From Mesorhizobium sp. 113-3-3 (GTDB lineage Bacteria; Pseudomonadota; Alphaproteobacteria; Rhizobiales; Rhizobiaceae), in NCBI RefSeq assembly GCF_016756495.1, contig NZ_AP023245.1:62001-126000 (forward strand): DNA of 64,000 nt, in the 5' to 3' direction. Of the stretch, positions 6,940 through 14,601 are shown piece by piece (position 1 is the stretch's first letter; every line of letters starts with the position of its first letter). The notes under the pieces are model-generated. The model saw nothing but the letters and a program-made list of their open reading frames with translations, made no database searches and was not told where the DNA came from. The position numbers and the translations under genes were made by a program.

Positions 6940-9333
6940 TTAGCCATCGGGATTAAAGCTCGATCGGGTAAGGCGCACAGGCAGAAGTTTATAGGAAGGT
7001 GTTTTTGCCTTCGGGTCATGGTGAGCCAAAGGGAATAGCGGGTTTGCCTCGGGGTAATACGCCGCACAGCATCCCCTAGGAATGTTGTACTGCACGATCC
7101 TCAGGCCAGTGACTTTACGAATGTTGCTATCGTCGATCGCCGTCGTCACATCGATGTACTCGCCATCGACGAAGCCCAGCCGGCTAATATCCTCGCCGTT
7201 CATGAACACGACCCGACGGGTGCCTTCAACGCCACGAAATCGATCGCTGTATCCGTAGATCGTGGTGTTGAACTGGTCGTTGGATCGCAGTGTCGAAAGA
7301 TGCAGGACGTCGGCTCTCCCCGAAGTCGAGAACTCGGGAAACAATCTGTGCGGCGTGATGAAGTTGGCCTTTCCCGTTTTCGTCACCCACTTGCGTTCTC
7401 GCGCGGGCAACGGCCTGGCAAATCCGCCAGGTTGAAAAAGCCGCTTGTTGAAGTCCTTGAACGTCTCTGGGTAAGTGCGCTCGATGGCGTCTCGTATCTG
7501 CCCATAGTTCCCGACCCAGGCGTCCCACGGAACCTTCGTTTCTCCGAGCGTAGCCTTCGCGATGCCAGCAACGATGGCAGGTTCGGAAAGAAGCTCGGAG
7601 CTGGCCGGTTTTGCCTTGCCGCGAGAGCCATGGAAATGAGCAATGGAACTTTCAATCGACACCGCCTGGGGACCGCTTGCCTGCTGGTCGACTTCAATGC
7701 GGCCCAGGCACGGCAGCAGATAAGCGACCTCCCCGTGCAGAACATGGCTGCGATTGAGCTTTGTCGCGATCTGAACACTCAAATGCATCTTGCGCCATCC
7801 CTCTTCCATGGCGGCCGTATCAGGTATGGCTTTCAGGAAGTTCCCGCCCAGGCTGATGAACGCGCGGCACTGGCCGTTGATTATTGCTTCGCAGGTTTCG
7901 ACCGTCGAGCGGCCGGTCCATGTCGGCGGCTCAAAGCCGTAGAGCTGGGAAAGCTTGTCCAGCGGCGCCAGACCGGGTTTTTCGGTGATCCCGACGGTGC
8001 GCTGGCCCTGCACGTTGGAATGGCCCCGGACGGCGCAGATATTTGCTCCGGGCTTGCCGATATTCCCGCGCAGCAGCGCCAGGTTGCAGACCATGTGAAC
8101 GTTCTCGACACCCATGAGGTGCTGCGTCAGGCCCATGCCGTAAATCATCATCACGGCGCTGGCGTTCGCATAGGTGCTAGCAGCCTGCATCATCTCCGCG
8201 CGGCTCAGCCCCGAGACGCGTTCGAGTTCGTCCCACTGATGGGCTCGCGCGGCCTGAGCAAATTCCTCAAAGCCAGTAGTGTGTTCCTGGATAAAATCGT
8301 GATCGAGCACGTACTTGTTGTCTGCCGAGGCCATCGAGGCCGCAAAGGCGACCATCGCCGCATTGTCCTGGTCCTTCGGCTTCCCGTCCTGCCCCGCCAC
8401 GCGGCTTGCGCCTGATGCCTTGAGGGCGTCGTCAGCTTCAATCAGCGCCTTGCATACCCCGAACAGTGCCGCGATATCGCCGCCGTTCCTCACCTGATAA
8501 TATTCCGACGAGATCTTTGTCTCTTTCCCGGTCAGCATCTGTGGCGACTGCGGATTGATAAAGCGCTCCAACCCCCGTTCGCGCAGCAGGTTGAAGGTGA
8601 CGACCTTGACGCCCCGATTCACTGCGTCCTGGAGATCATGAAGCATCCGAGGCGACGAGGTTCCAACGTTCTGCGCGATGTAGAAAATACAGTCGGTGTT
8701 CTCGAAATCGGACAGGATCGCCGTCCCGACGGATGAACCGATGCTTTCCGGGAGCGCCACGGACGAACTCTCGTGACACATGTTGGAGCTGTCAGGCAGA
8801 TTGTTGCTGCCGTACATGCGTGCGAACAGCTGGTACATGTAGCTGGTCTCGAGCGAAGCACGGCCGGATGTGTAGAGATCAACCTGATTAGGATCGAGGG
8901 AGCGCAACTCTCTCCCAATCTCATCAAAGGCATCAGACCAGGCAATCGGAACGTATTTGTCGCTCCCCGCATCCCAGCGCATGGGGTGCGTCAAGCGGCC
9001 TTGTTCTTCAAGGTCATGATCGGACCAGGTCTCCAGTTCGCTCAGCGTGTGGTTGGCAAAGAATGCCGGACCGGCTCGACGCGACGTCGTCTCCCACGCC
9101 GTAGCCTTGGCGCCGTTCTCGCAGAACTCAAGCGGATGTGGCCGAGCAGGCTTTGCCCAGGCACAGCTGACGCACATATACCCTTCAGGCTTGTTCTGGA
9201 TCGAAAGTAGCTTTGGATCCCGCAAGGGAACATGCTCTCTCGCGATAATCGCTGCGACGGATTTTGCCGACCCCCAGCCGCCAGCGGGTCCCTCATATGG
9301 TCGGATGGTTGGCGTACGGGTCTTTGATGTCAT
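6940..9333 (-). CDS. FdhF/YdeP-family molybdopterin oxidoreductase
   Basis: 797 residues from the ATG at 9333, which has GAGG upstream; the frame runs to 9432 without a site. The protein shows the molybdopterin oxidoreductase architecture. An N-terminal block has the YdeP-type spacing CVSCAWAKP, which is not a normal four-Cys Fe-S motif. A core follows with NMCHESSSVAL and YGMGLTQHLMGVENVHMVCNLALLRGNIGKPGAN. The C-terminal dinucleotide-binding domain contains LRSNDQFNTTIYGYSDR and GCCAAYYPEANPL. Members are annotated as formate dehydrogenase-like; E. coli YdeP is linked to acid resistance, and its substrate is unknown. Placement at the head of a terminal oxidase operon suggests that its electrons go to O2 through the cytochrome c next door. 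Confidence 0.85.
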   Translation of the reverse strand: MTSKTRTPTIRPYEGPAGGWGSAKSVAAIIAREHVPLRDPKLLSIQNKPEGYMCVSCAWAKPARPHPLEFCENGAKATAWETTSRRAGPAFFANHTLSELETWSDHDLEEQGRLTHPMRWDAGSDKYVPIAWSDAFDEIGRELRSLDPNQVDLYTSGRASLETSYMYQLFARMYGSNNLPDSSNMCHESSSVALPESIGSSVGTAILSDFENTDCIFYIAQNVGTSSPRMLHDLQDAVNRGVKVVTFNLLRERGLERFINPQSPQMLTGKETKISSEYYQVRNGGDIAALFGVCKALIEADDALKASGASRVAGQDGKPKDQDNAAMVAFAASMASADNKYVLDHDFIQEHTTGFEEFAQAARAHQWDELERVSGLSRAEMMQAASTYANASAVMMIYGMGLTQHLMGVENVHMVCNLALLRGNIGKPGANICAVRGHSNVQGQRTVGITEKPGLAPLDKLSQLYGFEPPTWTGRSTVETCEAIINGQCRAFISLGGNFLKAIPDTAAMEEGWRKMHLSVQIATKLNRSHVLHGEVAYLLPCLGRIEVDQQASGPQAVSIESSIAHFHGSRGKAKPASSELLSEPAIVAGIAKATLGETKVPWDAWVGNYGQIRDAIERTYPETFKDFNKRLFQPGGFARPLPARERKWVTKTGKANFITPHRLFPEFSTSGRADVLHLSTLRSNDQFNTTIYGYSDRFRGVEGTRRVVFMNGEDISRLGFVDGEYIDVTTAIDDSNIRKVTGLRIVQYNIPRGCCAAYYPEANPLFPLAHHDPKAKTPSYKLLPVRLTRSSFNPDG

Positions 9334-9740
9334 TTCCGCCTCGCTCGCGTAGCCGAGGGCCGCGCTCGGCCCCGCTTCACTGGCGCGTCGCGACCTCGTT
9401 CGTGGACGGGCCGACGTCCAATCGCCGACCATTCAGTCTTGCCCCGGCAACATAGAACTTGGCACCTGTCGGACGGTTCCACGGATGACCGCCCATCTCT
9501 TCGGCGCCGTCCTTGGCGAGGACTAGGTCAGATTCCTGATCTGCTCAAAGTGAAGTGCGCGGAAGTGGCGGCCCTTCTGATCGGTTTTGACCTCGAGAAC
9601 GACCGGGCGATCGGATGCGAGGGCTTCGTCCCCGACTCGGTCAGAGCAGAACGGATCCCAACGAACAGCGGCCCGCTATAGACCGGGCCCAGCGACTGGG
9701 CGCATAGTTTGGCGTGCGGCGGACTGGGAGCGTTGTATCA
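9334..9740. other. Intergenic stretch; promoter plus possible gene remnant
   Basis: Besides the promoter-like site at 9454-9480, no intact gene is seen. On the minus strand, about 9523-9679, two frames joined by one frameshift read LFVGIRSALTESG and then PVVLEVKTDQKGR. This vaguely resembles the second half of a cold-shock domain, but the diagnostic GFGFI part is absent. Confidence 0.3.
9454..9480 (-). promoter_or_regulatory. EcfG/RpoE2-type promoter before the YdeP/oxidase operon
   Basis: On the minus strand GGAAC (9480-9476) is followed after 18 bases by TT (9457-9456, in AAGTTC). It lies about 120 bases before the YdeP start at 9333 with no gene between. This would place the whole oxidase operon under general-stress control. 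Confidence 0.45.
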
Positions 9741-9950
9741 ATGGTCTACACAGTGATTTGGTACGGCAAGCAGGGCGTAGTTGAAATGACGCCCTTCGAT
9801 GCAGAGAAAGAGGCCAGGGAGCATGCCCGGGCGTCCTTCGCCGCTCGACAGCAGGATGACGGCGTCGTGGCGGTGGAAGTTCGCAAACCTGACGGTACAG
9901 TTGTCTTTAGCCAAGCGGGTGGAAGCAGCGGTGTAGACGGCGGCGGCTGA
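9741..9950 (+). CDS. Small hypothetical protein
   Basis: 69 residues from the ATG at 9741, chosen because GGGAG lies 12 bases upstream and the extra nine codons to 9714 have no site. The protein is acidic and polar, with the pattern VYTVIWYGKQGVVEMTPFDAEKEAREHA followed by an Ala/Gln stretch, VAVEVRKPDGTVVFSQ and a Gly-rich tail. The layout (strand, helix, then two strands ending in an RKPDGT turn) suggests a small alpha/beta domain. I do not recognise the family. Codon use resembles real genes of the window. The antisense frame (9738-10049) has no such organisation. Confidence 0.5.
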   Translation: MVYTVIWYGKQGVVEMTPFDAEKEAREHARASFAARQQDDGVVAVEVRKPDGTVVFSQAGGSSGVDGGG

Positions 9951-11134
9951 GAGGTTCCGAGTGCGGATAGTCTCCGCCAGATTGTTCGGCTCGCTCTCGT
10001 AGCGCACTCTGTATTGATAGGGCGTCGGCGCGGTTTGCTCGGGTGTCAATCGGAAGCGTTGGGCCGAAACCAGCCCCGGATCCTTAGAATGTCATGCAGG
10101 TGGCTATCATACCTCGCAATGCACTCCGCCTCCCTCGACAGGATTGGTTACCATGGCAGGCTCATTTAGCGCAATTTGATCCACGCCATAGCGAGCTTAG
10201 CTGCCAAGGGTGTAAATCTGACAGAATAGACCGTGACATCGATGCTGCTCCGCACGCTCTCAAATTGCGGGCTGCCAATCGTGTGGCCATTTGACGTGCG
10301 CCAAGGAGGGCAACCCTACGTCGTCTGGCTTCAACTAAGCCCACGCCAACAGATCGGTCACAAGCTTCAGCGCGATCACGCATGGCCAGCATTGAGCAAG
10401 CACGAGGGTGGGTGGGACCCCGGGCCGCTCAAGCCTGTGATCCCTCCCGTATTAGATAGCTTGCCGCACGTTTTCTTCCGGATTCTCGTCGAGAGATGTC
10501 TGGCCGGGAAGCAAGTGGATAGACTCCGCCATGCGTAGGGCCGGTCGCACGCGGAATTGGGCGCGGTCCGTTTTCGACTGACCAGGCCCGCGCCCAACTC
10601 GGGTGCGGCCGGAACAATGATGGTTGAGCTGCTGCGCGCGCGCGACGCGTTGGAATGCTGATTTTGCAGGAATCCTAAACGAAGCGCCGGGTGCTGCCGA
10701 CGCAGAAACTCGGAAACTTATTATTCATAAATTCTAATATAGTTTGTACGACTTCGCAGGCCAGTTTTGAGTAGTGCGACGCTCGACGAAAAGCCCGGCC
10801 CTCCCCCGCGCCGGGCTTTTCATCCTGGCCTTTGCCAGCTTCCTAGCGCCTTTTTCATTTGCCGCTGTCCATACGTCCCACGTTTCGTGGCGCCTCTTGG
10901 CAGCCTTGGGTTGCGTGTGCTCTGTCAGGTGCCGGCAAGGCTCGCCGGCCTGTACTCACCCGAGCGCTGCTTCGTAGATGACCGCGGTCAGGTGAATTCG
11001 ACCATCTCGGGTGGCACTCATACCAGTTTCCGGCCTTCGTGGTTTTGTGGAAGGGGCTTGGATTTCGATTGCATTGCTTTTTCAGTAACACCTAATATCA
11101 GCTTGTTGAAATCGGCATTCTGGGAGGAAGTGTC
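9951..11134. other. Long stretch without a convincing gene
   Basis: About 1.2 kb with only short frames of irregular composition, none with a ribosome-binding site and a recognisable product. A strong terminator-like hairpin lies at 10789-10822. The bases from 10720 to 10760 are AT-rich. The right end supplies the GGGAGG ribosome-binding site of the next gene. It probably holds decayed sequence. Confidence 0.5.
10789..10822 (+). terminator. Rho-independent terminator-like hairpin
   Basis: AAGCCCGG (10791-10798) pairs perfectly with CCGGGCTT (10811-10818) across a 12-base C-rich loop and is followed by a T run; A residues before it give a T run on the minus strand too, so it could work both ways. 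No gene ends close by, suggesting that the gene it served has been lost. Confidence 0.7.
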
Positions 11135-11545
11135 ATGCCCAAGGTTTCAGATCTTTTCTTTAAAACAGCTATCGTATGGCTCATTCTGGGGATCGGCGCC
11201 GGCTTGCAGATGGCAATTTCGGGCGACCACGGTGCATTTCCTGCGCACGCACACATCAATCTGCTCGGATGGGTCACAAGCGCAATCTTTGGCGGCTACT
11301 ACGCTCTTAATCCGGCAAAGGCAGCGCGGAGAACCGCCATGATCCACTACGGCCTCTACAACGTCGGATTGGTGGTAATGCTGCCAGCTCTGTATCTGAT
11401 GCTTCACCAAGGCTATACGGCAATCGAGCCCGTCGTCGCCGTAGGTTCACTGATCGTGGCTGCCGCCGTGCTGGTATTCGCTTTCGTTGTTTTCTCAAGC
11501 GCAAGGGAGCGCGTGGCGTCTGGGTTATCGACCGCGACACGCTAA
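11135..11545 (+). CDS. Four-helix membrane protein with HAHxNLLGW motif (heme-copper subunit I-like module)
   Basis: 136 residues with four hydrophobic segments (about 8-28, 40-55, 68-88 and 98-120). The second begins with HAHINLLGWVTSAIFGGYYA, a motif like the His-bearing helix of nitric oxide reductase and heme-copper oxidase subunit I proteins (HGHVNLLG type). Single-module proteins of this kind are known in alphaproteobacteria without an established function. Heme or copper binding is possible but needs more His ligands; a further HYGLYN lies in helix three. A GGGAGGAAG ribosome-binding site lies 4-5 bases before the ATG. The gene stands alone, with a hairpin downstream before convergent spoVR. 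Confidence 0.7.
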   Translation: MPKVSDLFFKTAIVWLILGIGAGLQMAISGDHGAFPAHAHINLLGWVTSAIFGGYYALNPAKAARRTAMIHYGLYNVGLVVMLPALYLMLHQGYTAIEPVVAVGSLIVAAAVLVFAFVVFSSARERVASGLSTATR

Positions 11546-11584
11546 ATCGGCGGAACTCGGCAGTATGAGGGCCGGCATGAGCCA

Positions 11585-11618
11585 CTGGAGCCGGAAGCAC
11601 AGGCTTGACCGGCTCCAG
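11585..11618. terminator. Hairpin between convergent genes
   Basis: A 10-bp perfect inverted repeat, CTGGAGCCGG (11585-11594) and CCGGCTCCAG (11609-11618), with a 14-base loop lies between the converging membrane-protein gene and spoVR. There is no clear T run, so termination is inferred from position only. Confidence 0.45.
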
Positions 11619-11705
11619 CGCGGGCAATCGTTGTGGCCTCATTTATGGACTGTTTCTTTGGTCGCAACGCAAAAACGCTCCGCTCACAAGTGGAGGGCTG
11701 CGATC

Positions 11706-13250
11706 TCAAACTTCCTTTGTCGAGCGTTCGCCGAGCATCGCACCGGTTTCAGCATCCACTGCCACCATGCTGACCTCGTAGCCCCAAAGGTTTCGGATAT
11801 GGCGCAAGGTCGCGTCGCGGCTTCCGCCCTCGAGCATGAGACCATTCTTCACCGTGTGCTGAAGCCTCAGACGCCGATCGCCCAGGAGATCGACGTCAAT
11901 CACCTGGATGTCGGGCCGGCTCGCTCCAACGTCGTATCTTTGAGCAAGCGCTGACCTTATCTTGGCATAGCCACGCTCGTTGTGGATCGACGCGACTTCG
12001 TAGTGCGGCTCGTCGGCGTTGTCGGCCAGCATGAATAGCCGCCACTTCCGGATCAGAGCCGGGCTCAGATATTGGCGGACGAAGGATTCGTCGCGATGGT
12101 TGGCCCAGGCATCGAGCAAGGTATCGCGCCAGTCGCCGCGGCCGGCTATGTCTGGGAACCAGTCTCGGTCCTCTGCAGTCGGCGCGGTGGAGATGCGCCG
12201 GATATCCTGCATCATGTCCAGACCAAGCGCATAGGGATTGATGCCGGAATAGCAGGGGTCGTCATAGGCCGGCTGGAAGATCACGTTCGTGTGGTTGCGC
12301 AGCATCTCAAGCATGGCGCCCTCGCTGATGCGGCAACGGTCGAAAAGCGTGTTCATGAGCGTGTAATGCACGAAAGTGGCGCAGCCTTCGTTCATCACCT
12401 GGGTTTGCCGCTGCGGATAAAAATACTGCGCAATGATCCGCACGATCCGGATGATTTCGCGCTGCCAAGGCTCAAGGACGAGGCTGTTCTTCTCGAGGAA
12501 ATAGAGCAGGTTTTCCTCCGGAAGTTTGAGCGACTTCTTCCGCTCTGCAAGGATTTGGTCGGTGGCGTCCTGCTTGCTCTTTCCCGGCGAGGGCGGCAGC
12601 GTTCTCCAGAGATCGTTGAATGAACGCTCCTCGTATTCGAGGCGTTCGTGCAGCCCCTCGCGCTGCTGTTCCGATGACAGCTTCGGCGGCCGCCGGTAAC
12701 GGAAGACGCCTTGCTCCATCAGCGCGTGGGCGGAATCCAGGATCGCCTCCACAGGGGTCAGGCCATGCCGTTCCTCACATCGCGCTATGTAGCTCTTGGC
12801 AAAATCCAGATAGCTGAGGATGCCGCCGGCATCCGTCCATTGGCGGAAGAGATGATTGTTCTTGAAGAAATGATTGTGGCCCAATGCTGCGTGCGCGGTC
12901 ACCAGGGCTTGCAGGGCCATGGTGTTCTCTTCCATCAAGTAGACGATGCATGGATTGGAATTGATGACCATTTCGTAGGCCAAGCCGCGAGCGCCCTTGC
13001 GGTAGAGAAGTTCGTCGTAGAGGAAACGTTTGCCGAACGACCAATGCCGATACATCAACGGCATGCCCAGAGATGAATAGGCGTCGAGCATCTGTTCAGA
13101 AGAGATGACCTCCATCTGCACAGGATAGATGTCGAGACCAAGCTCTTCGAGGCCGAGCGCCTCGATCTCCTCGTACACTCGCGACAGTTTCGCAAAATTC
13201 CAGTCCGACCCGGAAAACAGCAGTTCGGACGTGCACGCCTCACTGACCAT
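11706..13250 (-). CDS. SpoVR family protein (YcgB-like)
   Basis: 514 residues covering the whole SpoVR family. Typical features are the N-terminal SDWNFAKLSRVYEEIEALGLEELGLDIYPVQMEVI block, HNHFFKNNHLFRQWTD, the acidic PAYDDPCYSGINPYALGLDMMQDIRRI segment and the C-terminal VIDVDLLGDRRLRLQHTVKNG. The biochemical function is not known. In Bacillus the protein affects spore cortex formation; in enterobacteria YcgB belongs to the stationary-phase regulon. It is the third gene of the yeaG-yeaH-spoVR operon, an association conserved in many proteobacteria. It begins 12 bases after the YeaH stop, so co-transcription is almost certain. Confidence 0.93.
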   Translation of the reverse strand: MVSEACTSELLFSGSDWNFAKLSRVYEEIEALGLEELGLDIYPVQMEVISSEQMLDAYSSLGMPLMYRHWSFGKRFLYDELLYRKGARGLAYEMVINSNPCIVYLMEENTMALQALVTAHAALGHNHFFKNNHLFRQWTDAGGILSYLDFAKSYIARCEERHGLTPVEAILDSAHALMEQGVFRYRRPPKLSSEQQREGLHERLEYEERSFNDLWRTLPPSPGKSKQDATDQILAERKKSLKLPEENLLYFLEKNSLVLEPWQREIIRIVRIIAQYFYPQRQTQVMNEGCATFVHYTLMNTLFDRCRISEGAMLEMLRNHTNVIFQPAYDDPCYSGINPYALGLDMMQDIRRISTAPTAEDRDWFPDIAGRGDWRDTLLDAWANHRDESFVRQYLSPALIRKWRLFMLADNADEPHYEVASIHNERGYAKIRSALAQRYDVGASRPDIQVIDVDLLGDRRLRLQHTVKNGLMLEGGSRDATLRHIRNLWGYEVSMVAVDAETGAMLGERSTKEV

Positions 13251-13262
13251 TGCCGAAGTCCC

Positions 13263-14582
13263 TCACGCGCTCTTGCGTAGACCAGGCTGCCTGGCGAACA
13301 GCTGGCGGAAAACCGGATAAATGTCGGCCGGGGCGGCAATGCGCCTCATCTGGAAGTTTGGCCATTTGCCGTCGATGGCGTTATAGGCGCGCCAAAGCGA
13401 TGTCCCGTTCTCGGTCGCGCCGAAAATGTGGCTTTCCCGTTCGTCGATGATTTCCACATAGGCGAAATATTGGCAAAGCCGCATGAGCTTGCGGTCGAGC
13501 AGCTCTATGCAACGCTCGGAGTCGCCGGCGAAGTTGTCGCCATCGGAGGCCTGGGCGGCATAGATGTTCCATTCGGACACCGGATAGCGCTGCTCGATGA
13601 TGCGGTGCATTTCCTCAAGGGCGGTGGAGACGACGGTGCCGCCGCTTTCCGTGCGGTAGAAGAAGGTATGTTCGTCCACTTCCTTGGCCAAATGGGTGTG
13701 ACGAATGAAGACAATGTCGATGCGTTCATAGCGCCGTGTCAGGAAAAGGTGCAGTAGCACAAAGAAGCGTTTGGCCAGATCCTTCTCGCGCTCTCCCATC
13801 GATCCCGAGACGTCCATCAGGCAGAACATGACGGCGTTCGCATTGGGCAAAGGCTGGGGATCGAAGCGATTGAAACGGATGTCCACCGGATCGACATAGG
13901 CAATTCGCTTGCGCCGGCGCTCGAGCCGGTCAAGCGCCTCGCGCAAGGCGGCGATCCTTTCGCGCGCTGGGGCGCTTGCCGGCTGAGCTTCCAGCTCGGC
14001 AATCTGGTGGGCGATTGCGTCCAGCTCCGCCTGCTTGGGGCGCCTGAGCGCGATGCGCCGCCCGTGGCTGTTTCGCATCGTGCGTCCGACATTTATGTTG
14101 GTCGGCGCCCCGCCTGACGTGAAACCTGCCCGTCGCGGCTTGACGCTCAGTACCTGCTTGAGGTTGAGCTTGACCAGATCGGGAAGCTCGAGATCCTCGA
14201 AGAAAAGGTCGAGCACTTCCTCGCGCGACAGCACGAAACGAAAGTCGTCTTCGGATGCGGCGGTTCCCGAGCCCGATCCGTAGCCCCCGCCTCCGCGGCC
14301 GCCGCCCGGCTTGGGGATAATATCACCAGAGCTGAATGTCCGGTTGCCGGGCAGGATGTGGTGACGCCTGCCGCTTTCCCTGTCGTCGCCGAAGGTCGGT
14401 TCGCCGGTGCCTTTGCGAGGGATTGGCACCGCATGCTCACGGTCGAGTTCGGCGATGCTGCCGGTGCGGACCTTGTCGCGGATGCTGCGCTTGAGCTCTT
14501 CGCGCGCTCGTCTGAGAAAGCGCTGGCGATTGCCAAGACTCTTGTCCTTCGGATTCAGGCGGCGGTCGATGAAGATCGGCAT
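13263..14582 (-). CDS. yeaH: YeaH/DUF444 family protein with von Willebrand A-like domain
   Basis: 439 residues. The family hallmark MPIFIDRRLNPKDKSLGNRQ opens the protein; a Gly-rich linker (PGGGRGGGGYGSGSG) lies near 92-106. The C-terminal half is a vWA-type fold with a MIDAS-like DVSGSMGE motif (near residue 260), then FFVLLHLFL and SESGGTVVS-like blocks. The family partners the PrkA kinase and SpoVR in a conserved operon responding to nitrogen starvation and stationary phase; the exact activity is unknown. The vWA site suggests a metal-dependent protein interaction. The start ATG is 19 bases after the PrkA stop. Confidence 0.93.
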   Translation of the reverse strand: MPIFIDRRLNPKDKSLGNRQRFLRRAREELKRSIRDKVRTGSIAELDREHAVPIPRKGTGEPTFGDDRESGRRHHILPGNRTFSSGDIIPKPGGGRGGGGYGSGSGTAASEDDFRFVLSREEVLDLFFEDLELPDLVKLNLKQVLSVKPRRAGFTSGGAPTNINVGRTMRNSHGRRIALRRPKQAELDAIAHQIAELEAQPASAPARERIAALREALDRLERRRKRIAYVDPVDIRFNRFDPQPLPNANAVMFCLMDVSGSMGEREKDLAKRFFVLLHLFLTRRYERIDIVFIRHTHLAKEVDEHTFFYRTESGGTVVSTALEEMHRIIEQRYPVSEWNIYAAQASDGDNFAGDSERCIELLDRKLMRLCQYFAYVEIIDERESHIFGATENGTSLWRAYNAIDGKWPNFQMRRIAAPADIYPVFRQLFARQPGLRKSA

Positions 14583-14601
14583 GGCACCGTTCGGGCGTCA
14601 C

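Noticed and set aside
7300..8415. 371-codon plus-strand frame inside the YdeP-like gene
   Set aside because: It is antisense to strongly conserved molybdopterin oxidoreductase sequence and has no family match by eye.
9523..9679. Cold-shock-domain-like remnant on the minus strand
   Set aside because: Only the second half of the domain is suggested, across a frameshift, and the diagnostic RNA-binding motif is absent.
10767..11342. 191-codon plus-strand frame
   Set aside because: It begins inside the terminator hairpin and overlaps the membrane-protein gene at 11135, which has a strong ribosome-binding site.
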